A stretch of 64,000 bases of DNA from the NCBI GenBank assembly GCA_963744575.1, contig CAVUUF010000007.1:14726-78725 (forward strand). Reading direction: 5' to 3'. The translations under genes and the position numbers were made by a program. The stretch comes from Palsa-504 sp963744575. GTDB taxonomy: Bacteria > Actinomycetota > Actinomycetes > Streptosporangiales > Streptosporangiaceae. The notes below the pieces were generated by a model. It saw only the letters and a program-made list of their open reading frames with translations, had not been told where the DNA came from and made no database searches. Below, one piece after another: positions 1-7,006 of this stretch; positions within the stretch are counted from its first letter, which is position 1; each line of letters begins with the position of its first letter.

Positions 1-475
1 CGACGAGGTGACCGTGGCCATGGTCCGGGACAGGCTGGCCGAGGACGACGCGCAGGAGGGCTTCCTCCTGGACGGCTTCCCGCGGAACGTCCCGCAGGCC
101 GAGACACTGAAGAAGATGCTGTCGGAGTGGGACGTCAAGCTGTCCGTCGTGCTCGAACTCGTCGTGGACGAGGACGAGGTGGTGCGGCGGCTGTCCGGGC
201 GCAGGACCTGCCGCCGCTGCGAACGGGTGTGGCACGTGCTGTACGACCCGCCCGCCCGCAACGGCATCTGCGATGACTGCGGCGCCGAGCTTTTCCAGCG
301 GGACGACGACTCCGAGGAGACCATCAGGCACCGGCTCGAGGTCTACGCCGAGCAGACCTCCCCGCTTATCGCGTTCTACGCCGACGAGAACATCCTGATC
401 GGCATCGACGCGACCGGGCCGGTGGAAGAGGTCACCAGCCGGGCGATGGCCGCGCTGCGCCCGTTCGTGCGCTGA
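1..475 (+). CDS. adk: Adenylate kinase, 5'-truncated by the window edge
   Basis: Adenylate kinase interconverts ATP + AMP and 2 ADP in the cytoplasm. Only the C-terminal ~157 residues are present: the frame is already open at base 2 and the true start lies outside the window. The DGFPRNVPQA motif of the AMP-binding core is visible, followed by the LID domain with a CRRC...CDDC zinc-binding four-cysteine set (long, zinc-type LID). The gene precedes map, the usual actinobacterial order after secY. Confidence 0.96.
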   Translation, partial: DEVTVAMVRDRLAEDDAQEGFLLDGFPRNVPQAETLKKMLSEWDVKLSVVLELVVDEDEVVRRLSGRRTCRRCERVWHVLYDPPARNGICDDCGAELFQRDDDSEETIRHRLEVYAEQTSPLIAFYADENILIGIDATGPVEEVTSRAMAALRPFVR

Positions 476-499
476 GGTGGCAGGAGAGAGCGGTCCGGC

Positions 500-1333
500 A
501 TGGGGCGCGGCAGCATGAGCATCGAGATCAAGACACCCGAGCAGATCGCGGCGATGCGCGAGGCCGGCCTGGTGGTCGCGCGCACCCTGCGGATCCTGGC
601 CGAGGCGGTCCGCCCCGGCGTCACCACCGCGGAGCTCGACGAGATGGCCGAGACCGAGATCCGCGGTGCGGGCGCGACCCCGTCGTTCCTGGGCTATCAC
701 GGCTATCCCGCGACCATCTGCACGTCGGTGAACGAGGAGATCGTGCACGGCATCCCGAGCCGGCGGCGCAGCCTGCGCGACGGCGACATCATCTCCATCG
801 ACTGCGGCGCCATGGTCGGCGGGTGGCACGGGGACGCGGCCGTCACCGCCGGCGTGGGTTCCGTCTCCGCCGAGCACGCCCGCCTGCTCGAGGTGTGCCA
901 GGCGGCGCTGTGGCAGGGGCTCGCCCAGGCTCAGCCCGGCCGCCGGCTTGGTGACATATCCCACGCTGTGGAGACGAGCGTCGGCCGGTCGGGCCGGTAC
1001 GGCATCGTGGCGGAGTACACCGGCCACGGCATCGGCCGCGCGATGCACATGGACCCGCCGGTGCCCAACTACGGGCGCCCCGGCCGCGGGCCGCGGCTGC
1101 GGCCGGGCATGGCGCTGGCCATCGAGCCGATGGTGATGCTCGGCCGCCCGGAAACGGTACTGCTCGACGACGACTGGACGGTGGTCACCGCCGACGGGAG
1201 CTGGGCCGCGCATTTCGAGCACACGGTCGCCATCACCCCCGACGGGCCCTGGGTGCTGACGGTCGAGGACGGCGGCGAGTCGCGGCTCGGCCATACTAGG
1301 AAGAAGGACCCGGAAAGCGTTCCGCCGACCTAG
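500..1333 (+). CDS. map: Type I methionine aminopeptidase
   Basis: Removes the initiator methionine from nascent proteins. The two-metal ligand set of the family is present: a D in SIDCGAMV, a second D in WHGDAA, the H of TGHGIG, the E of AIEPM and the E of FEHTVA; the substrate histidine lies in YHGYPA. 277 residues is normal. Two starts are possible: ATG at 500, 11 bases after an AGGAGAG, or ATG at 515 with a weaker GGGGCG. I keep 500. The stop codon lies inside the Shine-Dalgarno region of the next gene. Confidence 0.95.
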   Translation: MGRGSMSIEIKTPEQIAAMREAGLVVARTLRILAEAVRPGVTTAELDEMAETEIRGAGATPSFLGYHGYPATICTSVNEEIVHGIPSRRRSLRDGDIISIDCGAMVGGWHGDAAVTAGVGSVSAEHARLLEVCQAALWQGLAQAQPGRRLGDISHAVETSVGRSGRYGIVAEYTGHGIGRAMHMDPPVPNYGRPGRGPRLRPGMALAIEPMVMLGRPETVLLDDDWTVVTADGSWAAHFEHTVAITPDGPWVLTVEDGGESRLGHTRKKDPESVPPT

Positions 1334-1344
1334 GAGGGTGCCCG

Positions 1345-1803
1345 GTGCCTGGTGACCCGCGAATCCGCGCCTCGGATGCGGATCGCGACCGCGTGGCGAC
1401 GCTGCTGCGCGAGCATCACGCCGCGGGCCGGCTGACCGCCGAGGAGTTCCACGAGCGGATGGAACGCGCCCTGGACGCCAAGACGCTGGGCGAACTGGAC
1501 GACCTGATGGCGGACCTGCCCGCGATCGACCTGTACCAGCTCCCGGACGCCTCGCTGCGCCGGGCCCCGCCGCGCCTCGGGCAGTCGCTGCTCCCGGCCG
1601 ACCTCGGTGGTCACGGGGACCCGATCCGGTTCTCCCCGGGCACCGTGGCCATGGGGGCGTGGGCCGTGGTCACGTCGGCCCTGGTCGCCATCTGGGCGGT
1701 CGCCGCAGTGGTCGGCGGCGGCACCTGGATCCCGTGGTGGCTGGTGATCGCCATCCCCTGGATCTGGGCGGTAATCCGCCGCTCCCAGCGCCCCAGGGAC
1801 TAG
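1345..1803 (+). CDS. DUF1707 small membrane protein
   Basis: A 152-residue protein. Residues ~5-60 match the DUF1707/SHOCT-like segment (RASDADRD, HHAAGRLTAEEFHERM, TLGELDDLMADLP), which is common in actinobacterial proteins of unknown function. Two hydrophobic helices follow at roughly residues 95-140, ending in a short basic tail. The GTG start has an AGGAGGG seven bases upstream, overlapping the map stop, so the two genes are probably co-transcribed. The molecular function is unknown. Confidence 0.8.
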   Translation: MPGDPRIRASDADRDRVATLLREHHAAGRLTAEEFHERMERALDAKTLGELDDLMADLPAIDLYQLPDASLRRAPPRLGQSLLPADLGGHGDPIRFSPGTVAMGAWAVVTSALVAIWAVAAVVGGGTWIPWWLVIAIPWIWAVIRRSQRPRD

Positions 1804-2149
1804 CATCCCGGGCGGGCTATCCTTCCTCGGGGCCGTCAGCGTCGCGGTGGGAATACCAGCGGGTCCGGATGTGTCATATGTGTGGGCGGTTCGCGTCGAG
1901 GCGCGGTGTCGAGTACACTCGTCTCCGGCCCATTTGCTGGGTCCGAACCGGTCGGCGCCCGGGGGCTCGCTAGCGCGGGCACGGCACCGGTCCCGGAAGG
2001 CCTTCCCGGTCATCTCGCCTCGCTGTCGTGAGCCAGCACGGGCGTGAGCCAGGCGGGCAGGCCACTCGGCCAGCACGGGCCGCCCAGGCCAGTACGACCA
2101 AACCGCGCCCTAGGCGCGGGCCATCACCATAGAGCGAAGCGCGGAGGAC
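1804..2149 (+). promoter_or_regulatory. Intergenic promoter/leader region before infA
   Basis: 346 bases with no convincing gene. The best promoter signal is a TACACT -10 box at 1914-1919; the -35 is weak (TTCGCG at 1890, 18-bp spacing). This would give an infA leader of over 200 bases. The leader contains a perfect GGAAGGCCTTCC palindrome at 1995-2006 and two copies of GCCAGCACGGGC near 2032 and 2079. No start site can be proved from sequence alone. Confidence 0.45.
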
Positions 2150-2371
2150 ATGCCCAAGAAAGACGGCGCTATCGAGATCGAAGGCACGGTTGTCGAGTCA
2201 CTCCCGAATGCCTTCTTCCGGGTGGAGCTGGACAACGGGCACAAGGTTCTCGCTCATATCAGCGGGAAAATGCGGATGCACTACATCCGAATCCTGCCTG
2301 ACGACCGGGTGGTCGTGGAGCTCAGCCCCTACGACCTCAGTCGCGGGCGGATCGTGTACCGGTACAAGTAA
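2150..2371 (+). CDS. infA: Translation initiation factor IF-1
   Basis: 73 residues, full family length and near-identical in pattern to other actinobacterial IF-1: KKDGAIEIEGTVVE, FRVELDNGH, HISGKMRMHYI and SPYDLSRGRI. It binds the 30S A site with IF-3 and IF-2 during initiation. GGAGG stands just before the ATG. It is followed by rpmJ and rpsM, the conserved order. Confidence 0.98.
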   Translation: MPKKDGAIEIEGTVVESLPNAFFRVELDNGHKVLAHISGKMRMHYIRILPDDRVVVELSPYDLSRGRIVYRYK

Positions 2372-2406
2372 CAGCAAGCAAAATCAGATTCAGTGGAGAA
2401 TGCACC

Positions 2407-2520
2407 ATGAAGGTCAAGCCGAGCGTCAAGAAGATCTGCAGCAAGTGCCGGGTCATCCGTCGGCACGGCCGCGTCATGGTCATCTGCACCGACCCGAGGC
2501 ACAAGCAGCGGCAAGGCTGA
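2407..2520 (+). CDS. rpmJ: 50S ribosomal protein L36 (bL36), zinc form
   Basis: A 37-codon gene between infA and rpsM. The product starts MKVKPSVKKICSKCRVIRR and ends KQRQG. It carries the C-x2-C ... C ... H zinc ribbon (CSKC, then C of ICTD and H of PRH), so it is the zinc-containing paralogue. The position and sequence leave little doubt. Confidence 0.97.
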   Translation: MKVKPSVKKICSKCRVIRRHGRVMVICTDPRHKQRQG

Positions 2521-2545
2521 CGGATAACTGAAGACGCGCACCGCG

Positions 2546-2566
2546 GGCAGCCAACTGGAGGCTGCC
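2546..2566 (+). promoter_or_regulatory. Hairpin between rpmJ and rpsM
   Basis: A perfect 7-bp stem (GGCAGCC / GGCTGCC) with a 7-base AACTGGA loop in the 134-base gap before rpsM. There is no U tract. It may be an mRNA processing or autoregulatory structure in the ribosomal operon, or a weak terminator. Confidence 0.35.
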
Positions 2567-2654
2567 ACCCCCGGACGGAGGCCGGGGCCATGTCCGGGCA
2601 GGGCGTGGGGGCGGCGCGAAGGACCTCCGCGACAAGAAGGAGAACTGCCCGCAC

Positions 2655-3035
2655 ATGGCCAGGCTTTCCGGAGTGGACCTGCCCCGCGACAAGCGGGTCG
2701 AGGTCGCGCTCACCTATATCTACGGCATCGGCCGCACCCGGGCGCTGCAGACGCTGGACTCCACCGGCGTCAGCGGGGACACCAGGGTGCACAACCTCAC
2801 CGACGACGAGCTGATGAAGCTCCGCGACTGGATCGACACCAACTACCAGGTCGAAGGTGACCTGCGCCGCGAGGTCCAGGCCGACATCAGGCGCAAGGTC
2901 GAGATCGGCTGCTATCAGGGCATCCGCCACCGCCGCGGGCTCCCGGTCCACGGGCAGCGCACGCAGACCAACGCGCGTACCCGTAAGGGCAAGAAGAAGA
3001 CAGTGGCCGGCAAGAAGAAGGCCGGGAAGAAGTAG
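2655..3035 (+). CDS. rpsM: 30S ribosomal protein S13 (uS13)
   Basis: 126 residues. It begins MARLSGVDLPRDKRVEVALT and contains the helix-two-turn-helix stretch YIYGIGRTRAL and the basic tail RHRRGLPVHGQRTQTNARTR followed by a lysine-rich end. It binds 16S rRNA in the head of the small subunit. AAGGAG precedes the ATG by about 12 bases. Confidence 0.98.
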   Translation: MARLSGVDLPRDKRVEVALTYIYGIGRTRALQTLDSTGVSGDTRVHNLTDDELMKLRDWIDTNYQVEGDLRREVQADIRRKVEIGCYQGIRHRRGLPVHGQRTQTNARTRKGKKKTVAGKKKAGKK

Positions 3036-3074
3036 TCCGCACCGCGGATCGATTACCTCAGGGAAGGCAGGCAC

Positions 3075-3479
3075 ATGCCGCCACGGAGCCGTCAGCAGGC
3101 CGCCAAGAAGGTGCGGCGCAAGGAGCGGAAGAACGTCGCTCACGGCCACGCTCACATCAGGAGCACGTTCAACAACACGATCATCTCGATTACCGACCCG
3201 ACGGGCAACGTCATCTCGTGGGCGTCCGCGGGCCAGGTCGGCTTCAAGGGATCGCGCAAGTCAACGCCGTACGCCGCGCAGATGGCGGCCGAGGCCGCTG
3301 CGCGCCGCGCGATGGAACACGGCATGCGCAAGGTCGACGTCTTCGTCAAGGGCCCGGGCTCGGGCCGGGAGACCGCCATCAGGTCGCTGCAGGCGACCGG
3401 ACTGGAGGTCGGCTCGATCCAGGACATGACCCCCGTCCCGCACAATGGCTGCCGGCCGCCGAAGCGGCGCCGGGTCTGA
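3075..3479 (+). CDS. rpsK: 30S ribosomal protein S11 (uS11)
   Basis: 134 residues with the S11 core (HGHAHIRSTFNNTIISITD, GSRKSTPYAAQMAAE) and the conserved end DMTPVPHNGCRPPKRRRV. It is a component of the 30S platform. It lies between rpsM and rpsD with a GGAAGG ribosome-binding site. Confidence 0.98.
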   Translation: MPPRSRQQAAKKVRRKERKNVAHGHAHIRSTFNNTIISITDPTGNVISWASAGQVGFKGSRKSTPYAAQMAAEAAARRAMEHGMRKVDVFVKGPGSGRETAIRSLQATGLEVGSIQDMTPVPHNGCRPPKRRRV

Positions 3480-3506
3480 CGGTCCGCGACAGGAGATAGC
3501 GACACA

Positions 3507-4133
3507 ATGGCTCGATACACAGGCGCGGACTGCAAGCTCTGCCGCCGGGAAAAGACCAAGCTCTTCCTGAAGGGCGCCAAGTGCGACTCGCCGAAGTGCC
3601 CGATCGAGATCCGGCCTTACCCGCCGGGTGAGCACGGCAGGAACCGGCCGAAGGAAGGCGACTACCTCCAGCAGATCCGGGAGAAGCAGAAGGCCCGGCG
3701 GATCTACGGCATCCTGGAGCGCCAGTTCCATGGCTACTACCAGGAGGCGGCCCGCAAGCACGGCCGGACCGGCGAGACCATGCTCCAGCTGCTCGAGCGC
3801 CGCCTGGACAACGTCGTCTACCGGGCGGCCTTCGCCAAGAGCCGCGACATGGCCCGCCAGCTGGTGCGGCACGGCCACTTCACGGTCAACGGCAAGAAGG
3901 TCGACATCCCGTCCTACCGGGTCAGCGAGAACAACATCGTCGAGGTGGTCGCCAAGGCCCGCGAGCTGACGCCGTTCGTCATCGCGCGGGCCGAGGCCGG
4001 CGAGCGCATCGTGCCCGCCTGGCTCGAGGTGGCGCCGGACCAGATGCGCATCCTGGTGCACTCGATTCCGGTCCGGGCTCAGATCGACACCCAGGTCCAG
4101 GAACAGCTGATCGTCGAGTACTACTCGAAGTAA
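3507..4133 (+). CDS. rpsD: 30S ribosomal protein S4 (uS4), zinc form
   Basis: 208 residues. The N-terminus carries a CKLC...CDSPKC cysteine cluster typical of zinc-binding S4. The S4 RNA-binding domain is recognisable at RRLDNVVYRAAFAKSR and HGHFTVNGKKVDIPSYRV. S4 nucleates 16S assembly and in many bacteria represses its own operon. A strong hairpin lies between it and rpoA. Confidence 0.98.
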   Translation: MARYTGADCKLCRREKTKLFLKGAKCDSPKCPIEIRPYPPGEHGRNRPKEGDYLQQIREKQKARRIYGILERQFHGYYQEAARKHGRTGETMLQLLERRLDNVVYRAAFAKSRDMARQLVRHGHFTVNGKKVDIPSYRVSENNIVEVVAKARELTPFVIARAEAGERIVPAWLEVAPDQMRILVHSIPVRAQIDTQVQEQLIVEYYSK

Positions 4134-4167
4134 TGACCGCGGGGCCGTCCGGATGGCGGCCCTGCGG

Positions 4168-4189
4168 GCGGGCCGGCTGACCGGCCCGC
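4168..4189 (+). terminator. Strong hairpin between rpsD and rpoA
   Basis: Perfect 9-bp arms GCGGGCCGG and CCGGCCCGC with a four-base CTGA loop, about 35 bases after the rpsD stop and 45 before rpoA. There is no U run, which is usual in very GC-rich genomes. It may attenuate transcription into rpoA or act in S4-mediated control. Confidence 0.5.
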
Positions 4190-4233
4190 ACATCGCGATA
4201 GTCATATAGCGGGCATCGCGGGAAGGAAGATCA

Positions 4234-5247
4234 ATGCTCATCGCTCAGCGCCCCTCGCTCGCCGAGGAGCAGGTAGACGACTACAGGTCCAGGTTCGTGA
4301 TCGAGCCGCTCGAGCCGGGATTCGGCTACACGATCGGCAACTCGCTGCGGCGCACGCTGCTGTCCTCCATCCCGGGCGCGGCCGTCACCAGCATCAGGAT
4401 CGAGGGCGTCCTGCACGAGTTCTCCACGGTCCCCGGCGTGAAGGAAGACGTCACCGACATCATCCTGAACCTGAAGGAACTGGTGGTGTCCTCCGAGCAC
4501 GACGAGCCGGTCGTCATGTACCTGCGCAAGCAGGGGCCCGGCGAGGTGACCGCGGCCGACATCGCGCCGCCGGCTGGCGTCGAGGTGCACAACCCCGAGC
4601 TGCACATCGCCACCCTGAACGCCAAGGGCAAGCTGGAGATGGAGCTGACCGTCGAGCGCGGCCGCGGCTACGTCTCGGCCACCCAGAACAAGCAGCCGGG
4701 CCAGGAGATCGGCCGGGTGCCGATCGACTCCATCTACTCGCCCGTGCTGCGGGTCACGTACAAGGTCGAGGCCACCCGGGTCGAGCAGCGCACCGACTTC
4801 GACCGCCTCATCCTCGACGTCGAGACCAAGCCGTGCATGCGGCCGCGGGACGCGGTGGCAAGCGCCGGCAAGACGCTGGTAGAGCTGTTCGGGCTGGCCC
4901 GGGAGCTCAACGTCGACGCCGAGGGCATCGACATCGGCCCGTCGCCGACCGACGCCGCGCTGGCGGCCGACCTGGCGCTGCCGATCGAGGACCTCAACCT
5001 CACCGTGCGCTCCTACAACTGCCTCAAGCGCGAGGGCATCCACACGGTGGGCGAGCTCGTCGGACGCAGCGAGCAGGACCTGCTTGACATCAGGAACTTC
5101 GGCGCCAAGTCGATCGAGGAAGTCAAGCAGAAGCTCGTCGACATGGGCCTCTCGCTCAAGGACTCCCCGCCCGGGTTCGACCCGAGCAGCGCGGTGGGCG
5201 CCTACGGCGACGACGACGACAGCTACGTGGAGACCGAGCAGTACTGA
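4234..5247 (+). CDS. rpoA: RNA polymerase alpha subunit
   Basis: 337 residues. The N-terminal assembly domain includes GFGYTIGNSLRRTLLSSIPG. The C-terminal domain, which contacts UP-element DNA and activators, includes TVRSYNCLKREGIHTVGEL and IRNFGAKSIEEVKQKL. The tail is acidic. GGAAGGA precedes the ATG by six bases. Confidence 0.98.
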   Translation: MLIAQRPSLAEEQVDDYRSRFVIEPLEPGFGYTIGNSLRRTLLSSIPGAAVTSIRIEGVLHEFSTVPGVKEDVTDIILNLKELVVSSEHDEPVVMYLRKQGPGEVTAADIAPPAGVEVHNPELHIATLNAKGKLEMELTVERGRGYVSATQNKQPGQEIGRVPIDSIYSPVLRVTYKVEATRVEQRTDFDRLILDVETKPCMRPRDAVASAGKTLVELFGLARELNVDAEGIDIGPSPTDAALAADLALPIEDLNLTVRSYNCLKREGIHTVGELVGRSEQDLLDIRNFGAKSIEEVKQKLVDMGLSLKDSPPGFDPSSAVGAYGDDDDSYVETEQY

Positions 5248-5290
5248 CATGGGGTGGCTCCCGCCGCGCCTGTCCTTAAGGAGAAACAGC

Positions 5291-5932
5291 ATGCCCACGC
5301 CCACCAAGGGCCACCGCCTGGGCGGCAGCCCGGCTCATGAGCGGCACATCCTGGCCAACCTGGCCACCGCGCTGTTCCGGCACGGCCGGATTACCACCAC
5401 CGAGGCCAAGGCCCGCAGGCTGCGTCCGGTAGCCGAACGGCTGATCACCTTCGCCAAGCGCGGCGACTTGCATGCCCGCCGCCACGTGCTGACCGTGGTC
5501 ACGGACAAGGGCGTGGTGCATCAGCTGTTCACCGAGATCGCGCCGGAGTTTTCCGAGCGCGACGGCGGTTACACCCGCATCACGAAGATCGGCCCGCGCA
5601 AGGGCGACAACGCCGCGATGGCGGTAATCGAACTGGTCCGCGGCGAGCCGGTCACGGCCAGGCCCCGCCGCCGCACCCGCCGGGCCGCGCCCGAGACGGC
5701 CGTGGCTCCGGCGGCCAGCGCGGCCGCTCCGGCAACCGCCGCGGCCGCGGCGGACACCGCCGAGGCGGACGAGGCGACTGAGGCCTCCGCCGGGGCGACC
5801 GAGGCGACTGAGGCCTCCGCCGAGGCCGCCGGGGCCGGCGACGCGGCGGACGTCGCAGACGCCGCGGACGAGGCCGCCGGGGACGACGCCGAGGCCGCCG
5901 GCGAGGACGACGAGCCCGCCGAGGACGCCTGA
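5291..5932 (+). CDS. rplQ: 50S ribosomal protein L17 (bL17) with a long acidic tail
   Basis: 213 residues. The first ~125 are standard L17 (MPTPTKGHRLGGSPAHERH, LANLATALFRHGRITTTEAK, RITKIGPRKGDNAAMAVIEL). The remaining ~85 are an Ala/Glu/Asp-rich low-complexity extension, much longer than L17 usually carries. At DNA level the tail contains a repeated block (GGCGACTGAGGCCTCCGCCG twice, around 5770 and 5803). The ATG has AAGGAG seven bases upstream; a longer open frame further upstream overlaps rpoA and is not real. Confidence 0.95.
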   Translation: MPTPTKGHRLGGSPAHERHILANLATALFRHGRITTTEAKARRLRPVAERLITFAKRGDLHARRHVLTVVTDKGVVHQLFTEIAPEFSERDGGYTRITKIGPRKGDNAAMAVIELVRGEPVTARPRRRTRRAAPETAVAPAASAAAPATAAAAADTAEADEATEASAGATEATEASAEAAGAGDAADVADAADEAAGDDAEAAGEDDEPAEDA

Positions 5933-5947
5933 CCCTGACCGCTCGAA

Positions 5948-6784
5948 GTGGAGCCGGGAGGAGAACGCCGGACCGTTCGGCTCCGGATTGACCTGTCGTA
6001 CGACGGGTCAGCCTTTTCCGGGTGGGCCGCCCAGCCCGGCAGGCGCACCGTGGAGGACGTCGTGGCCGCAGCGCTCGAACGGGTGCTGCGGCTGCCGGCC
6101 CGGCCCAGGTTGACCGTGGCCGGGCGCACTGACGCCGGGGTACACGCCCGCGGCCAGGTCGTCCACCTGGACGTGCCCGGGGAGGCCTGGTCCGCCACGG
6201 CGGACCGGGCGCTGTCCCGGCTGGCCGGGGTGCTGCCCGCCGACGTCCGGGTCCGCGCCGCGGCCCCGGCGCCCACCGGGTTCGACGCGCGGTTCTCCGC
6301 GCTGTGGCGGCGCTACGCCTACCGGGTCTGCGACGACGAGGCCGCCGCGGACCCGCTGCGCAGGCACGAGACGCTGTGCTACTTCCGGCGGCTCGACCTG
6401 GCCGCCATGAACGAGGCCGCCGAGCACCTGCTCGGCGAGCACGATTTCGCCGCCTTCTGCCGCAGGCGGGAGGGCGCCACCACTATCCGGGCACTGCGCA
6501 CCCTGGACTGGCGCCGGGACGCGCACGGCATCGTGATCGCGACCGTGGTGGCCGACGCATTCTGCCACAACATGGTCCGCTCCCTGGTCGGCGCGCTGCT
6601 GGCCGTCGGCGAGGCCCGGCAGCCGCCCGGCTGGCCGGCCACGGTCCTCGCCGCGGCGGTGCGCGACCCCGCCGTCCGCGTCGTCCCGCCGCACGGCCTG
6701 TGCCTCGAGGAAGTCGGCTACCCCCCGCCCGGGGAACTGGCCGCCCGGGCCGCCACCGCCCGGCAGGTCCGCGCCGTCGGCTAG
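5948..6784 (+). CDS. truA: tRNA pseudouridine(38-40) synthase TruA
   Basis: 278 residues. The catalytic aspartate lies in AGRTDAGVHA; other TruA blocks are DLSYDGSAFSGWA, FDARFSALWRRYAYR and CHNMVRSLVGALLAVG. It isomerises uridines in the anticodon arm. The GTG at 5948 is taken as start although its upstream site is poor: the only good Shine-Dalgarno (GGGAGGAG, 5956-5963) lies inside the frame and is followed by no ATG or GTG. The start is therefore less certain than the gene. Confidence 0.95.
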   Translation: MEPGGERRTVRLRIDLSYDGSAFSGWAAQPGRRTVEDVVAAALERVLRLPARPRLTVAGRTDAGVHARGQVVHLDVPGEAWSATADRALSRLAGVLPADVRVRAAAPAPTGFDARFSALWRRYAYRVCDDEAAADPLRRHETLCYFRRLDLAAMNEAAEHLLGEHDFAAFCRRREGATTIRALRTLDWRRDAHGIVIATVVADAFCHNMVRSLVGALLAVGEARQPPGWPATVLAAAVRDPAVRVVPPHGLCLEEVGYPPPGELAARAATARQVRAVG

Positions 6785-6824
6785 GACCTGTCCCGTCGCC
6801 GGGATTGTGGTGGTTGTGACATCG

Positions 6825-6842
6825 TGCACAAAAGAGTGTGCA
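6825..6842. other. Inverted repeat TGCACA-N6-TGTGCA
   Basis: A perfect 6-bp inverted repeat with a six-base spacer, 40 bases after the truA stop and facing a convergent gene. It could be a weak terminator or a chance palindrome. No gene starts nearby, so an operator role is unlikely. Confidence 0.3.
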
Positions 6843-6890
6843 GGTTGCCACATCCATGCGTAACCGGCCCGGCGGAGCGTGGTGTGCAGG

Positions 6891-6962
6891 GGGCGGGTGG
6901 TGGTGACGGGCGGGTGGTGGTGACGGGGCGGTGGTGACGGGGCGGTGGTGACGGGGCGGGGG
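6891..6962. repeat. G-rich tandem repeat between truA and the next gene
   Basis: Two head-to-tail copies of the 17-mer GGGCGGGTGGTGGTGAC (6891-6924), then two of the 14-mer GGGGCGGTGGTGAC (6925-6952), then a G-rich partial copy. All G runs are on the plus strand. It lies in the intergenic space between convergent genes, where it may form G-quadruplex structure or vary in copy number. Confidence 0.85.
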
Positions 6963-7006
6963 CAGGCGGCCGCGCCGGTTCCATTGCGCCGTGGCCCGCG
7001 GTCGGC

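Noticed and set aside
1995..2006. GGAAGGCCTTCC palindrome in the infA leader as an operator
   Set aside because: It lies well downstream of the only promoter-like box and has no known regulator; kept only as a note in the leader.
6781..6880. Minus-strand frame spelling a CxxxxCxxCHNHH zinc-finger-like string
   Set aside because: Short, embedded in a G-rich tandem repeat, no start signal and no neighbouring support; most likely chance.
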